Source of the DNA: Eubacterium sp.
Lineage (GTDB): Bacteria; Bacillota; Clostridia; Lachnospirales; Lachnospiraceae
DNA length: 53,437 nucleotides
Assembly (NCBI GenBank): GCA_017437905.1
Contig: JAFRWY010000027.1
Location: 1 to 53,437, forward strand
Reading direction: 5' to 3'
Below the pieces are notes generated by a model. It saw only the letters and a list, made by a program, of their open reading frames with translations. It was not told the DNA's origin and searched no databases. Of this stretch, positions 8,039 to 17,421 are shown piece after piece. Each line of letters begins with the position of its first letter. Within the stretch, counting starts at the first letter, position 1. Both the position numbers and the translations under genes were made by a program.

Positions 8039-8668
8039 TTATTGTTTTTTTGTCTCCTGTTTCTTCTTCCCCGCCAGCTCCCAGGCCAGAATATGTGCCA
8101 TCTGCTGGAAGCCGCCCTTCCGGATCATTTCTTCGATCTCCTGTCCGGTATAAAGTGCCACGTTCAGGAATTCCGTCTCGTCCAGTTCCTGTCCTGTCAC
8201 TCTCCTGCAGTTTTCAGCCATATAAATATGCGCGAAATTATCGGAGATCGTGGCATTGGAGGGAACCGTCAGAAGATGCGTCCATTCATCGGAGCAATAT
8301 CCGGTCTCTTCCCGAAGTTCTCTTTTGGCCGCCTCCAGTGCATCTTCAGAGGTGTTTGGATCTGCCGGTCCGGAGCAGTCTCCGTACTCTCTTCCGTCCA
8401 TCCGTTCCAGTCCGCCTGCCGGGAATTCCGTAGTAACCGCCCGGACCCCCTGACGGAACTGCTTTACACAGATATAACGTCCCTCCGTATCGCTGGCAAC
8501 GATCACCACGTAGTCCCGCCGGCTGTAGGTATAAAAAGGTTCCCATACGGTACCGTCCGGCAGCTGATAAGCGGACCTCCGGAAATCGATCCAGTGATCC
8601 TTTACAAGATGCTCCGTTCGGATTTCCTTCCACTCCAGGCTTTTATCATTTTCCTTCTTTTCATTCAT
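8039..8668 (-). CDS. Nudix hydrolase (ADP-ribose pyrophosphatase-like)
   Basis: The 209-aa protein carries a Nudix box ending in R116-E-L-R-E-E-T-G123, the metal-binding core of enzymes that cleave nucleoside diphosphates linked to another group. The preceding EFPAGGLE and the general layout match the ADP-ribose pyrophosphatase subgroup, which turns ADP-ribose into AMP and ribose 5-phosphate. A loop of about 20 residues between FPAGG and the box is longer than usual. It lies between deoD and the DUF6935-like gene on the same strand, which fits nucleoside or ribose salvage. Exact substrate is inferred. Confidence 0.88.
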   Translation of the reverse strand: MNEKKENDKSLEWKEIRTEHLVKDHWIDFRRSAYQLPDGTVWEPFYTYSRRDYVVIVASDTEGRYICVKQFRQGVRAVTTEFPAGGLERMDGREYGDCSGPADPNTSEDALEAAKRELREETGYCSDEWTHLLTVPSNATISDNFAHIYMAENCRRVTGQELDETEFLNVALYTGQEIEEMIRKGGFQQMAHILAWELAGKKKQETKKQ

Positions 8669-8712
8669 ACTATGCTTCTCCTGCTCCGTATTCTGTAAGG
8701 ATCAGCAATTAA

Positions 8713-9435
8713 TTATGCAACCGGAAGCTTATCCATGGCCTTCGCGGTCTCCAGTGCGATGATCATCATGTCGCGGAACGCACTCTCCCGTTCCTTACCG
8801 TCCATGGCCACACCAGTGATCATATTGTCGGAAATGGAGCAGATCGCAAGTGCCTTCTGTCCCGTCTGGGCCGCCGTCAGGTAAAGTCCTGCCGCTTCCA
8901 TCTCGATGGCAAGCACACCGAGATCCGCCATCTTCTTCCACCGGTTCAGGTCATCATAGAAAAGGTCTGTGGAATAAAGGGATCCAACGGACATATTCAT
9001 TCCCAGTTCCCTGGATTTGCTGACAGCATTTGCCAGCAGCATGAAATCTGCCGTGGGTGCAAATACCGCATCAAGTCCCAGCTGGGACATGACGTTGGAA
9101 TCCGTACACGCTGCCATACCGGCAACCACAGTGCCAAGCGGCATGTCCGCACGAAGCGCACCTGCGGTTCCCACCCGGATGATATTCTCCACGCCGAAGA
9201 AAGTGTAGAGTTCATGGGCATAGATCGATATGGACGGAATGCCCATTCCGCTGGCCATGACGGATACCGGTACATCCTTGTAATAGCCGGTATAGCCCTG
9301 AACGCCCCGAAGATTATTCACCAGCTTCGGTGCTTCCAGGAAATGCTCCGCAATATATGCGGAACGTTTCGGATCTCCCGGCATCAGGACTGTTTTTGCA
9401 AAATCTCCCATTTCTGCTGCAATATGTGGTGTCAT
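8713..9435 (-). CDS. deoD: Purine-nucleoside phosphorylase, DeoD type
   Basis: This 240-aa enzyme cleaves purine nucleosides with phosphate to a free base and (deoxy)ribose 1-phosphate. The family length is about 235-240. Visible motifs are VLMPGDPKR (phosphate site), IRVGTAGAL, the substrate-binding EMEAAGLY and the catalytic aspartate in CSISDNM. The start is supported by GAGGAGG ahead of the ATG. It is first in a likely operon with the Nudix hydrolase and the DUF6935-like gene. Confidence 0.95.
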   Translation of the reverse strand: MTPHIAAEMGDFAKTVLMPGDPKRSAYIAEHFLEAPKLVNNLRGVQGYTGYYKDVPVSVMASGMGIPSISIYAHELYTFFGVENIIRVGTAGALRADMPLGTVVAGMAACTDSNVMSQLGLDAVFAPTADFMLLANAVSKSRELGMNMSVGSLYSTDLFYDDLNRWKKMADLGVLAIEMEAAGLYLTAAQTGQKALAICSISDNMITGVAMDGKERESAFRDMMIIALETAKAMDKLPVA

Positions 9436-9557
9436 AGTTCTTAGCCTCCTCGATGTTATTTTCCATATAGTATTCCGCCTGAACGGCGTTCTTTACTCTT
9501 ACATTTTCACTTGTCCGGCTGTCGGCAGACATCCGGCATTTCGCACATATATCCACC

Positions 9558-12038
9558 CTACTCCACGGATTTCAGGGATTCCGCCATGTTGATCCGTTCC
9601 AGCTTCCTCCGCATGAAGAGATTTACCAGTATGGTAAATACTATGGTCAGCACGAAGCTGAACAGGAAACTGATCGGCAGGATCTGTTTATTAAAATATA
9701 CCATATCCACGGAGATCTGACTCATGACATACCGGTGCAAAAGGATGCCCAGTCCAAGTCCCGCTCCCATTCCGAGGACGGTGAGTACGAGATTCTCCCG
9801 GAATACATACTGGGCAGTCTCATTCGGATAAAAACCCAGTACCTTAATGGTTGCGATCTCCCGGATCCGCTCCGTGATATTGATGTTCGTCAGATTATAT
9901 AATACCACAAATGCAAGGCCTGCGGCACTCAGTATCACCACAAGAACGATATAATTCAGACTGGACAACATGTTCGTGAAACGTTCCTTCAGTGTACTGT
10001 ACAGTTCTATATAAGTGACATCCGGACAACCGGCCAGAGTCGTCTGTGCCCTGCTGATATCGGTTCCGGATGCAAACCGGACATAGGCACAGTTCACATC
10101 CCGGGAGAAATCCTCCGGCGCAGCGATCACATAGTTGTAAATGTGATTCCGTATAATACCGCTTACGGTAACCGTCACTTCCTTCAGATCCTCGCTACGG
10201 AGCAGGATGGTATCTCCTTTCTTTACATGATACCGTTCGGAAATGGCGACGGAGATCAGCACCTCTCCCTGCTTCGGCACCGGAAGCGGTTCTCCGTCCA
10301 TGGTCATCAGGTGGAAGAATTTTGTAAAGTCCGCATTTCTGTCCGGAACGATCAGATTGATGCTCTTTACAGTCTTCTCATGGATCAGATCCCAGGATGC
10401 ATTATAGGTAAGAATATACTCTTCCGTCTCATGTTTCAGAAGATCCGTCAGTTCTTCGGATGCATTTGTTCCTTCTCCGTTCTTGAAATTGACTTCGATA
10501 TCCGAGGTCTGGATCTCATCAAATTGCATTCTTGCAAAATCACGGATGGAATCCTTCAGTCCGAAGCCGGTCAGGAGCAGTGCCGTACAGCCGCTGATGC
10601 CGAGAACCATCATGAAGAATCGGCCTTTATACCGGAAAATGTTCCGTACCGAAACCTTATGCAGGAATTTCATATGGTTCCAGATTGCCGGGATCCGTTC
10701 GAGAAGTACTCTCTTCCCCGGCTTCGGTGCCTTCGGCCGCATAAGCTCCGCGGACGCCTGTTTCAGTTCAACCCGGACTGCGATATAGGTGATCCCCACG
10801 GAGCAGAGGATCGACACAAGCAGTGAGATCAGTGCCAGCTGCCAGTCAAAAACGTAGCATAAAGGAAGCGAGATATACATCAGATTGTAGGTGATATAGA
10901 TCACTCCGGGGAACAGGATGATCCCCACACTGTAGCCGAAGATACATCCCAGGATCGAGGCACTTCCGGAATAAGAGACATATTTCAGAAGAATGTCTTC
11001 GCCGGAATACCCCAGCGCCTTCAGGATACCGATCTGTCCCCGCTGCTCTTCCACCATTCTGGTCATGGTGGTCATACAGACCAGTGCCGCAACCAGGATA
11101 AAGAATACCGGGAATATACGCGCCACCTGTTCTACGATCTGTGAATCTCCGTCAAAGCAGGCATAACCGATATTCGTATTTCGCTCCATCAGGAAGGTAT
11201 TTACTTCGGTGCTATCAGAACCGGACATATAGTTCCACAGGATGAGGAGCAGATTCTTCGGATCACCGGCCATCCGTTTCTGCCGGCGGTTGGCCGCCTT
11301 CTCTATGATCTTCTCCCACTTTGGCCGGTACTGATCCATCGCGGCGTTGTATTCATCCGAGTAGATGCTTCCCTTGGCATCCATATCTACATAGATCTCC
11401 GTATATACGGCTTCCCGGAAAGCGTCCTCCGAAAGATACATAAACCCGGAGACAAGACCGTTGCCGAGGGATGTAGATCCACGTTCGAAATTGATATACA
11501 GGGACGAATCCGCAAACCCGACAATGGTATAGGACCGGTTCCGAAAATGATCCGCATTGGCTTTCGGACAGTTGTCGGAAAATGTGATGGTGTCGCCCAA
11601 AGAATAACCGCTGCGATGCCGGTGGTCCAGAAGAACCTCATCCGCCTTCTCCGGAAGCCGGCCTTCGCGGAGCTCCAGCTGATTGATCTGTTTCGGAAGC
11701 ATAAGTGCTTTATACACCTCATCGCTTCCTTCCGCAGAAAGACAGATCACATCATACTGTGCGGACCCTTCGGCTGCCAGTACCCCTTCCTGCTTCCGGA
11801 TATAATCCACATCCTCTGCTTCCCATCCGATGGTAGACATCAGTTTATAATCAAAGAGGTTCTTCTCCGCGAGAAAAAGATCAAATGTATGAACCATGGC
11901 CGGAGTTGTGATCCGGACACCCGAAAAAAAACCGACTCCCAGTGCAATGATCGCAAAGATCGAAAAGAAACGGCCGAAGGATCCACGGATCTCGCGAAAT
12001 GTGGACCGATGTAGTGCTTTTTTACGGGTTCCATTCAT
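9558..12038 (-). CDS. ABC transporter permease, FtsX/MacB-like, 826 aa
   Basis: This is a large membrane permease with two FtsX-type units. A first transmembrane helix at about residues 24-46 (FGRFFSIFAIIALGVGFFSG) is followed by a long extracellular part, a block of helices at about 310-420, a further helix near 470, a second extracellular domain and three C-terminal helices (about 685-815). The layout is that of Clostridia exporters of antimicrobial peptides or lipids. It starts 50 nt after the ATPase gene, with which it forms a transporter. The stop codon is TAG, showing that TAG is a normal stop in this genome. Substrate unknown. Confidence 0.9.
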   Translation of the reverse strand: MNGTRKKALHRSTFREIRGSFGRFFSIFAIIALGVGFFSGVRITTPAMVHTFDLFLAEKNLFDYKLMSTIGWEAEDVDYIRKQEGVLAAEGSAQYDVICLSAEGSDEVYKALMLPKQINQLELREGRLPEKADEVLLDHRHRSGYSLGDTITFSDNCPKANADHFRNRSYTIVGFADSSLYINFERGSTSLGNGLVSGFMYLSEDAFREAVYTEIYVDMDAKGSIYSDEYNAAMDQYRPKWEKIIEKAANRRQKRMAGDPKNLLLILWNYMSGSDSTEVNTFLMERNTNIGYACFDGDSQIVEQVARIFPVFFILVAALVCMTTMTRMVEEQRGQIGILKALGYSGEDILLKYVSYSGSASILGCIFGYSVGIILFPGVIYITYNLMYISLPLCYVFDWQLALISLLVSILCSVGITYIAVRVELKQASAELMRPKAPKPGKRVLLERIPAIWNHMKFLHKVSVRNIFRYKGRFFMMVLGISGCTALLLTGFGLKDSIRDFARMQFDEIQTSDIEVNFKNGEGTNASEELTDLLKHETEEYILTYNASWDLIHEKTVKSINLIVPDRNADFTKFFHLMTMDGEPLPVPKQGEVLISVAISERYHVKKGDTILLRSEDLKEVTVTVSGIIRNHIYNYVIAAPEDFSRDVNCAYVRFASGTDISRAQTTLAGCPDVTYIELYSTLKERFTNMLSSLNYIVLVVILSAAGLAFVVLYNLTNINITERIREIATIKVLGFYPNETAQYVFRENLVLTVLGMGAGLGLGILLHRYVMSQISVDMVYFNKQILPISFLFSFVLTIVFTILVNLFMRRKLERINMAESLKSVE

Positions 12039-12088
12039 AGATTGTCAATACTCGAAGTTTTTTATTATATCTATACCACGTACCGGGA

Positions 12089-12790
12089 TCACCATTCGAT
12101 ATCATCAATATCTACCCGGTTCGGATTCATCTTCTCTTCCAGGATCTTTCCGCTCTTAACCCGGATGATACGGTCAGCCATGGCCGTCAGTGCCGAGTTA
12201 TGGGTGATCACGATAACCGTTGTTCCGGTATTCCGGCAGGTGTCCTGTAACAGTTTCAGGACGGATTTTCCGGTAACATAGTCCAGGGCACCCGTGGGCT
12301 CGTCACAGAGCAGAAGCTTCGGATTCTTCGCCAGGGCTCTGGCGATAGCCACTCTCTGCTGCTCACCTCCGGAGAGCTGGGAAGGGAAATTCTTCATCCG
12401 GTCTTCCAGGCCCACATCCTTCAGAACATCGGCCGGAGGAAGGGGATTCTTGCAGATCTGGACTGCCAGCTCCACATTTTCCAGAGCCGTGAGATTCTGG
12501 ACCAGATTGTAGAACTGGAACACAAATCCCACATCCAGTCTACGGTAGGTGGTGAGTTTTCTCTTATCATAGGCGGAGATCTCTTCTCCGTCGATTAGAA
12601 CTCTTCCGCTGGTGAGGGTGTCCATGCCTCCAAGGATGTTCAGGATCGTGGTCTTACCGGCGCCGGAAGCACCTACGATCACACAGAATTCACCTTTCTC
12701 GATGGAAAAAGACGCACCGGAAAGAGCGGAGACTGATACTTCCCCGCTCTTATAAATCTTTTGTACATTCTGAAATTCCACGTATGCCAT
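12089..12790 (-). CDS. ABC transporter ATP-binding protein (MacB/LolD-like)
   Basis: The 233-aa ATPase subunit carries Walker A G40-ASGAGKT-47, the Q-loop in FVFQFYNL, the signature [14 protein letters not shown], Walker [13 protein letters not shown] and the H-loop VITHN. The DEPTGALD form is typical of the MacB/LolD branch that partners FtsX-like permeases. The downstream 826-aa permease is its obvious partner. All ATPase motifs are intact. Confidence 0.95.
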   Translation of the reverse strand: MAYVEFQNVQKIYKSGEVSVSALSGASFSIEKGEFCVIVGASGAGKTTILNILGGMDTLTSGRVLIDGEEISAYDKRKLTTYRRLDVGFVFQFYNLVQNLTALENVELAVQICKNPLPPADVLKDVGLEDRMKNFPSQLSGGEQQRVAIARALAKNPKLLLCDEPTGALDYVTGKSVLKLLQDTCRNTGTTVIVITHNSALTAMADRIIRVKSGKILEEKMNPNRVDIDDIEW

Positions 12791-12886
12791 AACTGTCCCC
12801 CCCCGGATACTTTCCCTGCCGGTTATTGTTATTCTGACTATGTTGCAAAGCCTCTGTCGTGGCGTATAGTCTTACAGAGCCATGCG

Positions 12887-13621
12887 TTATCCTCTCATGA
12901 TCGCACGGCAGATGGCATCTCCCATATCCGCAAAATAATAGCAGTCCTCCATCTCCCGCTCTGCCACATACTGGTCATGATGGGAACGGGGCGGATAATA
13001 ATCCAGGAAACGACGGAGATCATCCAGCGCATCCAGGCTGTAGCTTCGCTGCATCTTCGGCCCCAGGGTATGTACATGAAGCGTCCGTCCGTTCAGATGT
13101 GCCCGGTGCTTATGTGCATAGGGATGATTCGTCTCGATATTTACATAGAAATCAAAGTTGTGGACGTAATGCGGCGGTACAAAGGATACCTGCTTTCCGT
13201 CGGGATCCCTCCGCTTCTCTTCCGTGGAATGATAGTTCATATCCAGCTTCATTTCCGTGATGTCATCAAAGGAAAGAATATCCGGATTGTACTTTGCCAC
13301 GTCCGTATTCTTCCGGGGGATCACGATAAACCGGCGGTTCGGCTCGTCCACGATGAAGATCTCCGCATCCTCCCCGTACTGTGCGGTTCCGTTGAAGTTC
13401 TCCAGATTCTTCCGGTTTTCCTCCCGGTAAGCCAGCTGCTGATCGATCTCAGCAACCGTACTGTTCTTCCGGTCCGTGAACCAGGGAGAAAGGAGGGATA
13501 CGCAGTCCTTGCACATCACGCCGTCCTCCAGCTTCTTCTTGCCGAGAAGGCCGATCTCCTTCCCGCAGAAGACACATTCCTTCTTCTCCATCGCATCCTT
13601 GATCTTGTCAAAAAGTCCCAT
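12887..13621 (-). CDS. Zinc-ribbon protein with DUF4428-like N-terminus
   Basis: The 244-aa protein starts at the ATG at 13619-13621 (MGLFDKIKDAMEKK), chosen because GGGGGAAA lies just upstream; a longer open frame to 13657 lacks a good ribosome site. Two CxxC knuckles, CVFCG at about 16-20 and CKDC near 36, form a zinc ribbon resembling DUF4428. The rest is a mixed domain with many aromatic and His residues, and the C-terminus (DALDDLRRFLDYYPP) is helical. No transmembrane helix is seen. It follows the LD-carboxypeptidase gene by 16 nt. Function unknown. Confidence 0.78.
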   Translation of the reverse strand: MGLFDKIKDAMEKKECVFCGKEIGLLGKKKLEDGVMCKDCVSLLSPWFTDRKNSTVAEIDQQLAYREENRKNLENFNGTAQYGEDAEIFIVDEPNRRFIVIPRKNTDVAKYNPDILSFDDITEMKLDMNYHSTEEKRRDPDGKQVSFVPPHYVHNFDFYVNIETNHPYAHKHRAHLNGRTLHVHTLGPKMQRSYSLDALDDLRRFLDYYPPRSHHDQYVAEREMEDCYYFADMGDAICRAIMRG

Positions 13622-13637
13622 AGTTTTCCCCCATCCT

Positions 13638-14714
13638 TTATCTAAGAATATGTTCAATCATAAGGCAGTTGTCTGCCGCATTTACTTTTGCAATGGCTCC
13701 GCTGATCAGCGGCATCTGCGGAGGCAGATGACCGAAATCCAGATCCATCAGGATCGGCACCCCCAGTTCTCCGAGACAGCCCGTAACGGCCGATACCATA
13801 TCCAGTCCCATCATTTCTTCTCCGAAATGCAGCGGTCTTCCGAAGAGGAAGCCCTTCACATACCGGAACCATCCGGCTTCTTTCAGCTGGAAAAGCATTC
13901 TCCGGACGCTCAGGGGATTTAAGTCACAGCATTCCAGGAACCAGATGAATCCGTCTTCCCGGTACCGTTCCAGAAAATCTCCCACCCGGTCGTATCTTGT
14001 TCCGCAGAGAACCGAAAGTATATCCGCACAGCCGCCGAGCAGCCGTCCCTCCAGAGAGACGGAATCGATCTCGCGCATTGCTGTCGGAACCGCAGGATCC
14101 TCTGTCTTTGCAAGCGGCTGTTCAGCCACAAAGATCCGCTGCTGGTACTCTTCTGTCAGGTTATAGGGAACCGTGGGATGTTCCTCATCCTTCAGACTCT
14201 CCTTCTCCCACTTCGGATAGTTATGCACCCGGGTCTCGCCCCGAAGCACAGCCAGTGCATCCGACAGGGACTCTCCCATGGGCTCCATACCGAAACTGGG
14301 TGCGCAGGGGCCGTAGATCGCGGCCGTGTCCACCATGATGGTGGAAAGAAAAGTGAAATTCGTGTTATCGGAATATCCCAGATACCACTTGGGTTCACAT
14401 TTCCGGATCAGGTCCCAGTCGATATGGGGAACCACTTCGCACATCAGCTCCCCGCCGCCGCAGGCCATCAGTACATCCGTTTCCGGATCCTTATACATAT
14501 CATTTAATTCTTTTCCGCAACGCGCCGGTTTCGTACTGATCCCGATGCCGTCAGAGGCATAACAGTTCGGCCCCAGCTTCGTCCGATAGCCCATGGCATG
14601 GAAATGTTCCAGGGCATTCTGAAAAGCACTTTTATAAGGCTCTATGGATGCTCCGAAGGATGGAGCAACAAAACCGATGGTTCCGCCATCCGTAAGCGGT
14701 TTTGGATATCTCAT
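13638..14714 (-). CDS. LD-carboxypeptidase (peptidase S66 family)
   Basis: This 358-aa S66-family protein cleaves the terminal D-alanine from muropeptides, or acts on a related substrate such as a microcin in MccF-type members. Visible features are the N-terminal IGFVAPSFGAS, the LMACGGGELMCEVVP strand, the nucleophile serine in LGYSDNTNF and a C-terminal Glu/His region (FLECCDLNP, DLDFGHLPPQMPL) that supplies the rest of the Ser-Glu-His triad. Its start overlaps the preceding gene by 4 nt. Peptidoglycan recycling is the default role; peptide self-immunity is an alternative. Confidence 0.9.
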   Translation of the reverse strand: MRYPKPLTDGGTIGFVAPSFGASIEPYKSAFQNALEHFHAMGYRTKLGPNCYASDGIGISTKPARCGKELNDMYKDPETDVLMACGGGELMCEVVPHIDWDLIRKCEPKWYLGYSDNTNFTFLSTIMVDTAAIYGPCAPSFGMEPMGESLSDALAVLRGETRVHNYPKWEKESLKDEEHPTVPYNLTEEYQQRIFVAEQPLAKTEDPAVPTAMREIDSVSLEGRLLGGCADILSVLCGTRYDRVGDFLERYREDGFIWFLECCDLNPLSVRRMLFQLKEAGWFRYVKGFLFGRPLHFGEEMMGLDMVSAVTGCLGELGVPILMDLDFGHLPPQMPLISGAIAKVNAADNCLMIEHILR

Positions 14715-15181
14715 ATGATCCTTCCCTCCTGACCCGGTATCGTTGGTGGTACATAGTACAGATTCTTTTCAATCCTGTAGGAATCCCCATACTCCTGTAC
14801 GGGAACAAATTGTCCGTTGGTAAAATGTACGATCATATCCGCTGTATGTCTGCAGAGTTGCCGCTGTTGTTCTTCCGGCCGGGTCTCCAGTATGATCTCT
14901 TTATCATAATGAACCGGCGGCTCTCCGGAGGACGCAATCTCGATCCGGACCCCTTCAATGCCCCGGGTCACCCTGCAGATCATGGAACGCTCCTCTTCCT
15001 TCAGTTTCATAAGGATCTTTGCGGCTTCCTGTGTCCCGAAGGCAATCTTGGTTTCGTTCGGATCCGCAGTCGTTCCGTCCTTTTTCGCGATCACGCAGGC
15101 ATAGATGAATCCGATCAGTATTATGAACAGGATCACACCGGCTATGATCAATAATATCATCCACCAGGTCACAGTCATCAC
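14711..15181 (-). CDS. Single-pass membrane protein of unknown function
   Basis: The 156-aa protein has one strongly hydrophobic N-terminal helix (about residues 5-30, WWMILLIIAGVILFIILIGF) followed by a soluble mixed alpha/beta domain of about 120 residues. No known motif is recognised. It overlaps cobT by 4 nt at its start and the LD-carboxypeptidase by 4 nt at its end, so it is translationally coupled on both sides. The first two codons are both ATG, so the start may be one codon later. Confidence 0.72.
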   Translation of the reverse strand: MMTVTWWMILLIIAGVILFIILIGFIYACVIAKKDGTTADPNETKIAFGTQEAAKILMKLKEEERSMICRVTRGIEGVRIEIASSGEPPVHYDKEIILETRPEEQQRQLCRHTADMIVHFTNGQFVPVQEYGDSYRIEKNLYYVPPTIPGQEGRII

Positions 15182-16278
15182 TCCTCATCAAAACGCTGAT
15201 ACGCCTCGATCCCGAGGCCGTCAAAACGGGTTCCGTTATTATAATATTCCATACATACATCCAGCATGGGGACTAGCAGGATCGCGCCTGTCCCCTCTCC
15301 CAGTGCCATCTGTCCGTGGATCACGGCATGTAAGCCTAGTTCCTCCAGAATGCGCTGCCCCAGAGGTTCCCTCGGGTGATGGGACGGGATCAGGATATTC
15401 TTCACCTTGGGACAGAGCTTTGCTGCGACAAGAGCTGCTGTCAGTGTGATCAGTCCGTCCAGTACTACAGGGATATGCTGAACCGCTGCCATGAGGATCG
15501 CTCCCACCATGCCGGCTATATCATATCCGCCTAAGATTTTCAGGATCCGCAGGATTTCCTCCTCTGAAGGTGCGGGCCCGGTCTCCTGCAGGAAATGATA
15601 CTGCCGGAGGGCGTCCCGTATTACACTGCATTTATGATTGAATTTCGTATCGGAAAGACCTGCTCCGCGGCCCATAACCTCCGCCGGATCCAGTCCGAGG
15701 ATCGCACAGCCCACGGCCGTGGATGTGCTGGTATTTCCGATTCCCATTTCACCCAGCAGGAGAAGCTTATTCCCTTCTTTAGCCAGGCCTTCCGCGGTAA
15801 TTGCTCCCGCCCGGATTGCCAGAAGTGTTTCCTCCATGGTCATGGCCGGTTCCTTCGCAAAATTCCGGCTTCCTTCCCGGATCCGAAAATCCCTGATATT
15901 CGGAAGCTTCGTTCCGATTATTCCGATATCCACCGGACACACGGGAATACCGGCTTTTTCAGCCATTACACAGGCGGTGGAATTCCTCCGGCTCATGGCC
16001 TCCGCAACACTGTGGGTCACTTCGAATCCGCACTGAGACACGCCCTCTTCCACGATCCCGTTATCCGAAAGAAAGATCAGCAGCGTTCTCTTTTGAATGG
16101 AGGGAACTGCTGTATGCTGAATCCCTCCGATCCGGGCCACCAGTTCTTCAAATGCGCCGAGTCCGTCCAGGGGTTTTGCAAGGGTATCCCACTTTTTTTT
16201 GCACGCCGCAAAATGCTCTTCGCTCTTTGTATTTTGGATTCTCCGGATCAGACCCTTCGGTGTGTAATCAGTTTTCAT
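15178..16278 (-). CDS. cobT: Nicotinate-nucleotide:dimethylbenzimidazole phosphoribosyltransferase
   Basis: This 366-aa CobT makes alpha-ribazole phosphate from a lower-ligand base and nicotinate mononucleotide in cobalamin nucleotide-loop assembly. Recognised by LAKPLDGLGAFE at the N-terminus, GEMGIGNTSTSTA (about 176-188) and G327-EGTGA with the catalytic glutamate E328, equivalent to E317 of the Salmonella enzyme. Length is normal. No other cobalamin gene lies in the window and no cobalamin riboswitch was noticed upstream; the upstream neighbour is a HAD phosphatase 21 nt away. Confidence 0.95.
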   Translation of the reverse strand: MKTDYTPKGLIRRIQNTKSEEHFAACKKKWDTLAKPLDGLGAFEELVARIGGIQHTAVPSIQKRTLLIFLSDNGIVEEGVSQCGFEVTHSVAEAMSRRNSTACVMAEKAGIPVCPVDIGIIGTKLPNIRDFRIREGSRNFAKEPAMTMEETLLAIRAGAITAEGLAKEGNKLLLLGEMGIGNTSTSTAVGCAILGLDPAEVMGRGAGLSDTKFNHKCSVIRDALRQYHFLQETGPAPSEEEILRILKILGGYDIAGMVGAILMAAVQHIPVVLDGLITLTAALVAAKLCPKVKNILIPSHHPREPLGQRILEELGLHAVIHGQMALGEGTGAILLVPMLDVCMEYYNNGTRFDGLGIEAYQRFDEE

Positions 16279-16299
16279 GTTTATAATCCCTGCCAGACT

Positions 16300-17178
16300 T
16301 TAAGGTTCCTTAACAGCAGAAGCCTTCTGCTCTGCAACACAGTCATAGTGATACCGCTGAAGGACTTCATTTGCCACGGTACGGTCAATGATCTGCTTCA
16401 CAAGGGTCTCCAGCTGTGATCCGTCCGTATAATCAGCCGGAGCAAAATAACGGATCCGGTTCTCGGACAGCATCCGGAACACCTTCCTCTTATCCTTCGT
16501 TTCGTTGTTGTAAACGCCGATGGCATGACCGCCGTTTACATTTACCAGCTTCATGCAGGGAATATCCGTATCACTGTCACCGATATAGATCATGTTACGG
16601 AAAGGGTTCCGAAGATCTGCGGGCTGGTAATAATGGTTGACCTGGTCATCATTCACATCCAGCGCTCCCTTCTCAATCCGGAAGAGAAACTGGGTTTTAT
16701 TCGTGAAATTAACAGCCTGTGCCGGCCAAACCGCAACACCAGCATCGTCATAGAGAAATGAGCTGGCATAGATCTTTGTAAACCGGTCAGCGATGGAGGT
16801 TCCCTCGATCATTTCCTTTAATCCCGAGGAAATGATGTAATGCTCCACAGTAAGACCGTGGTCTCGTCCGTACTGATCGATCCGGTCAAACCAGGTGGAC
16901 ACACCCGGGAAAAGCTTTACCTTTGATCCATTCTCCCGCAGGGTTTCTTTCGTAAAAAGGACCTTCCCCCTGGCTTTCGCGATCATCTGGTACATATAAG
17001 CAAGATTCGGATCCATCTCATTTGCAAATCCGATCCGGTTGCATTCGTCCCAGAACTCGGAGACGGTGTACCCGATAGACTGAATATAACCCTGCGCCTG
17101 CATATCCTCCGGCGACAGGGTCTTATCAAAATCATAGCAGATCGCAAGGATCGGCCCCCGGTCATTCTTTTTATCCAT
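16300..17178 (-). CDS. HAD-superfamily phosphatase
   Basis: The 292-aa protein starts at the ATG at 17176-17178 (MDKKNDRGPILAI), supported by GGAGGG about 8 nt upstream. HAD motif I is CYDFDKTLSP (the two aspartates of DxDxT), motif II is the ISSG segment in HYIISSGLKEM, and motif IV is YIGDSDTDIPCMK. The resemblance is to phosphoserine phosphatase-like HADs. It lies just upstream of cobT and may be cotranscribed with it, which raises but does not prove a role in removing the phosphate from alpha-ribazole phosphate. Confidence 0.88.
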   Translation of the reverse strand: MDKKNDRGPILAICYDFDKTLSPEDMQAQGYIQSIGYTVSEFWDECNRIGFANEMDPNLAYMYQMIAKARGKVLFTKETLRENGSKVKLFPGVSTWFDRIDQYGRDHGLTVEHYIISSGLKEMIEGTSIADRFTKIYASSFLYDDAGVAVWPAQAVNFTNKTQFLFRIEKGALDVNDDQVNHYYQPADLRNPFRNMIYIGDSDTDIPCMKLVNVNGGHAIGVYNNETKDKRKVFRMLSENRIRYFAPADYTDGSQLETLVKQIIDRTVANEVLQRYHYDCVAEQKASAVKEP

Positions 17179-17214
17179 AGACAACCCTCCTGCCGGCATC
17201 CCTATACAGACATC

Positions 17215-17395
17215 CGATCACTGTTACCAGCCGCAGATACCTGTCATAACTACCATAACGGTTACCATCACGATCACCCATCAGAGTTATTCCTGTCACA
17301 GTTACCGGTGTGGTCACCATCTCAGTTACGATTACGGTTATCGTCACAGCTGTTGTTATGGTTAACGGTCACTTAAATGTCACAATAATCGGAAG
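17215..17395. repeat. GTNAC-rich degenerate repeat stretch between HAD and HNH genes
   Basis: This gap between two minus-strand genes holds about a dozen loosely repeated GTTACC, GTCACN, GTTACG and GTTATN units at roughly 6-bp or multiple spacing, for example GGTTACCATCACGATCACCC and CAGTTACGATTACGGTTATC. In plus-strand frames it reads as runs of Val/Thr/Ile codons, but the frame shifts, so a real gene is unlikely. I do not recognise a terminator, promoter or known repeat family in it. Confidence 0.55.
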
Positions 17396-17421
17396 CCGTA
17401 TCATACCTTCGTATATTCGTA

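Noticed and set aside
8250-8700. Several overlapping frames opposite the Nudix gene
   Set aside because: All are shadows of the Nudix hydrolase, which has the conserved box and a sensible start.
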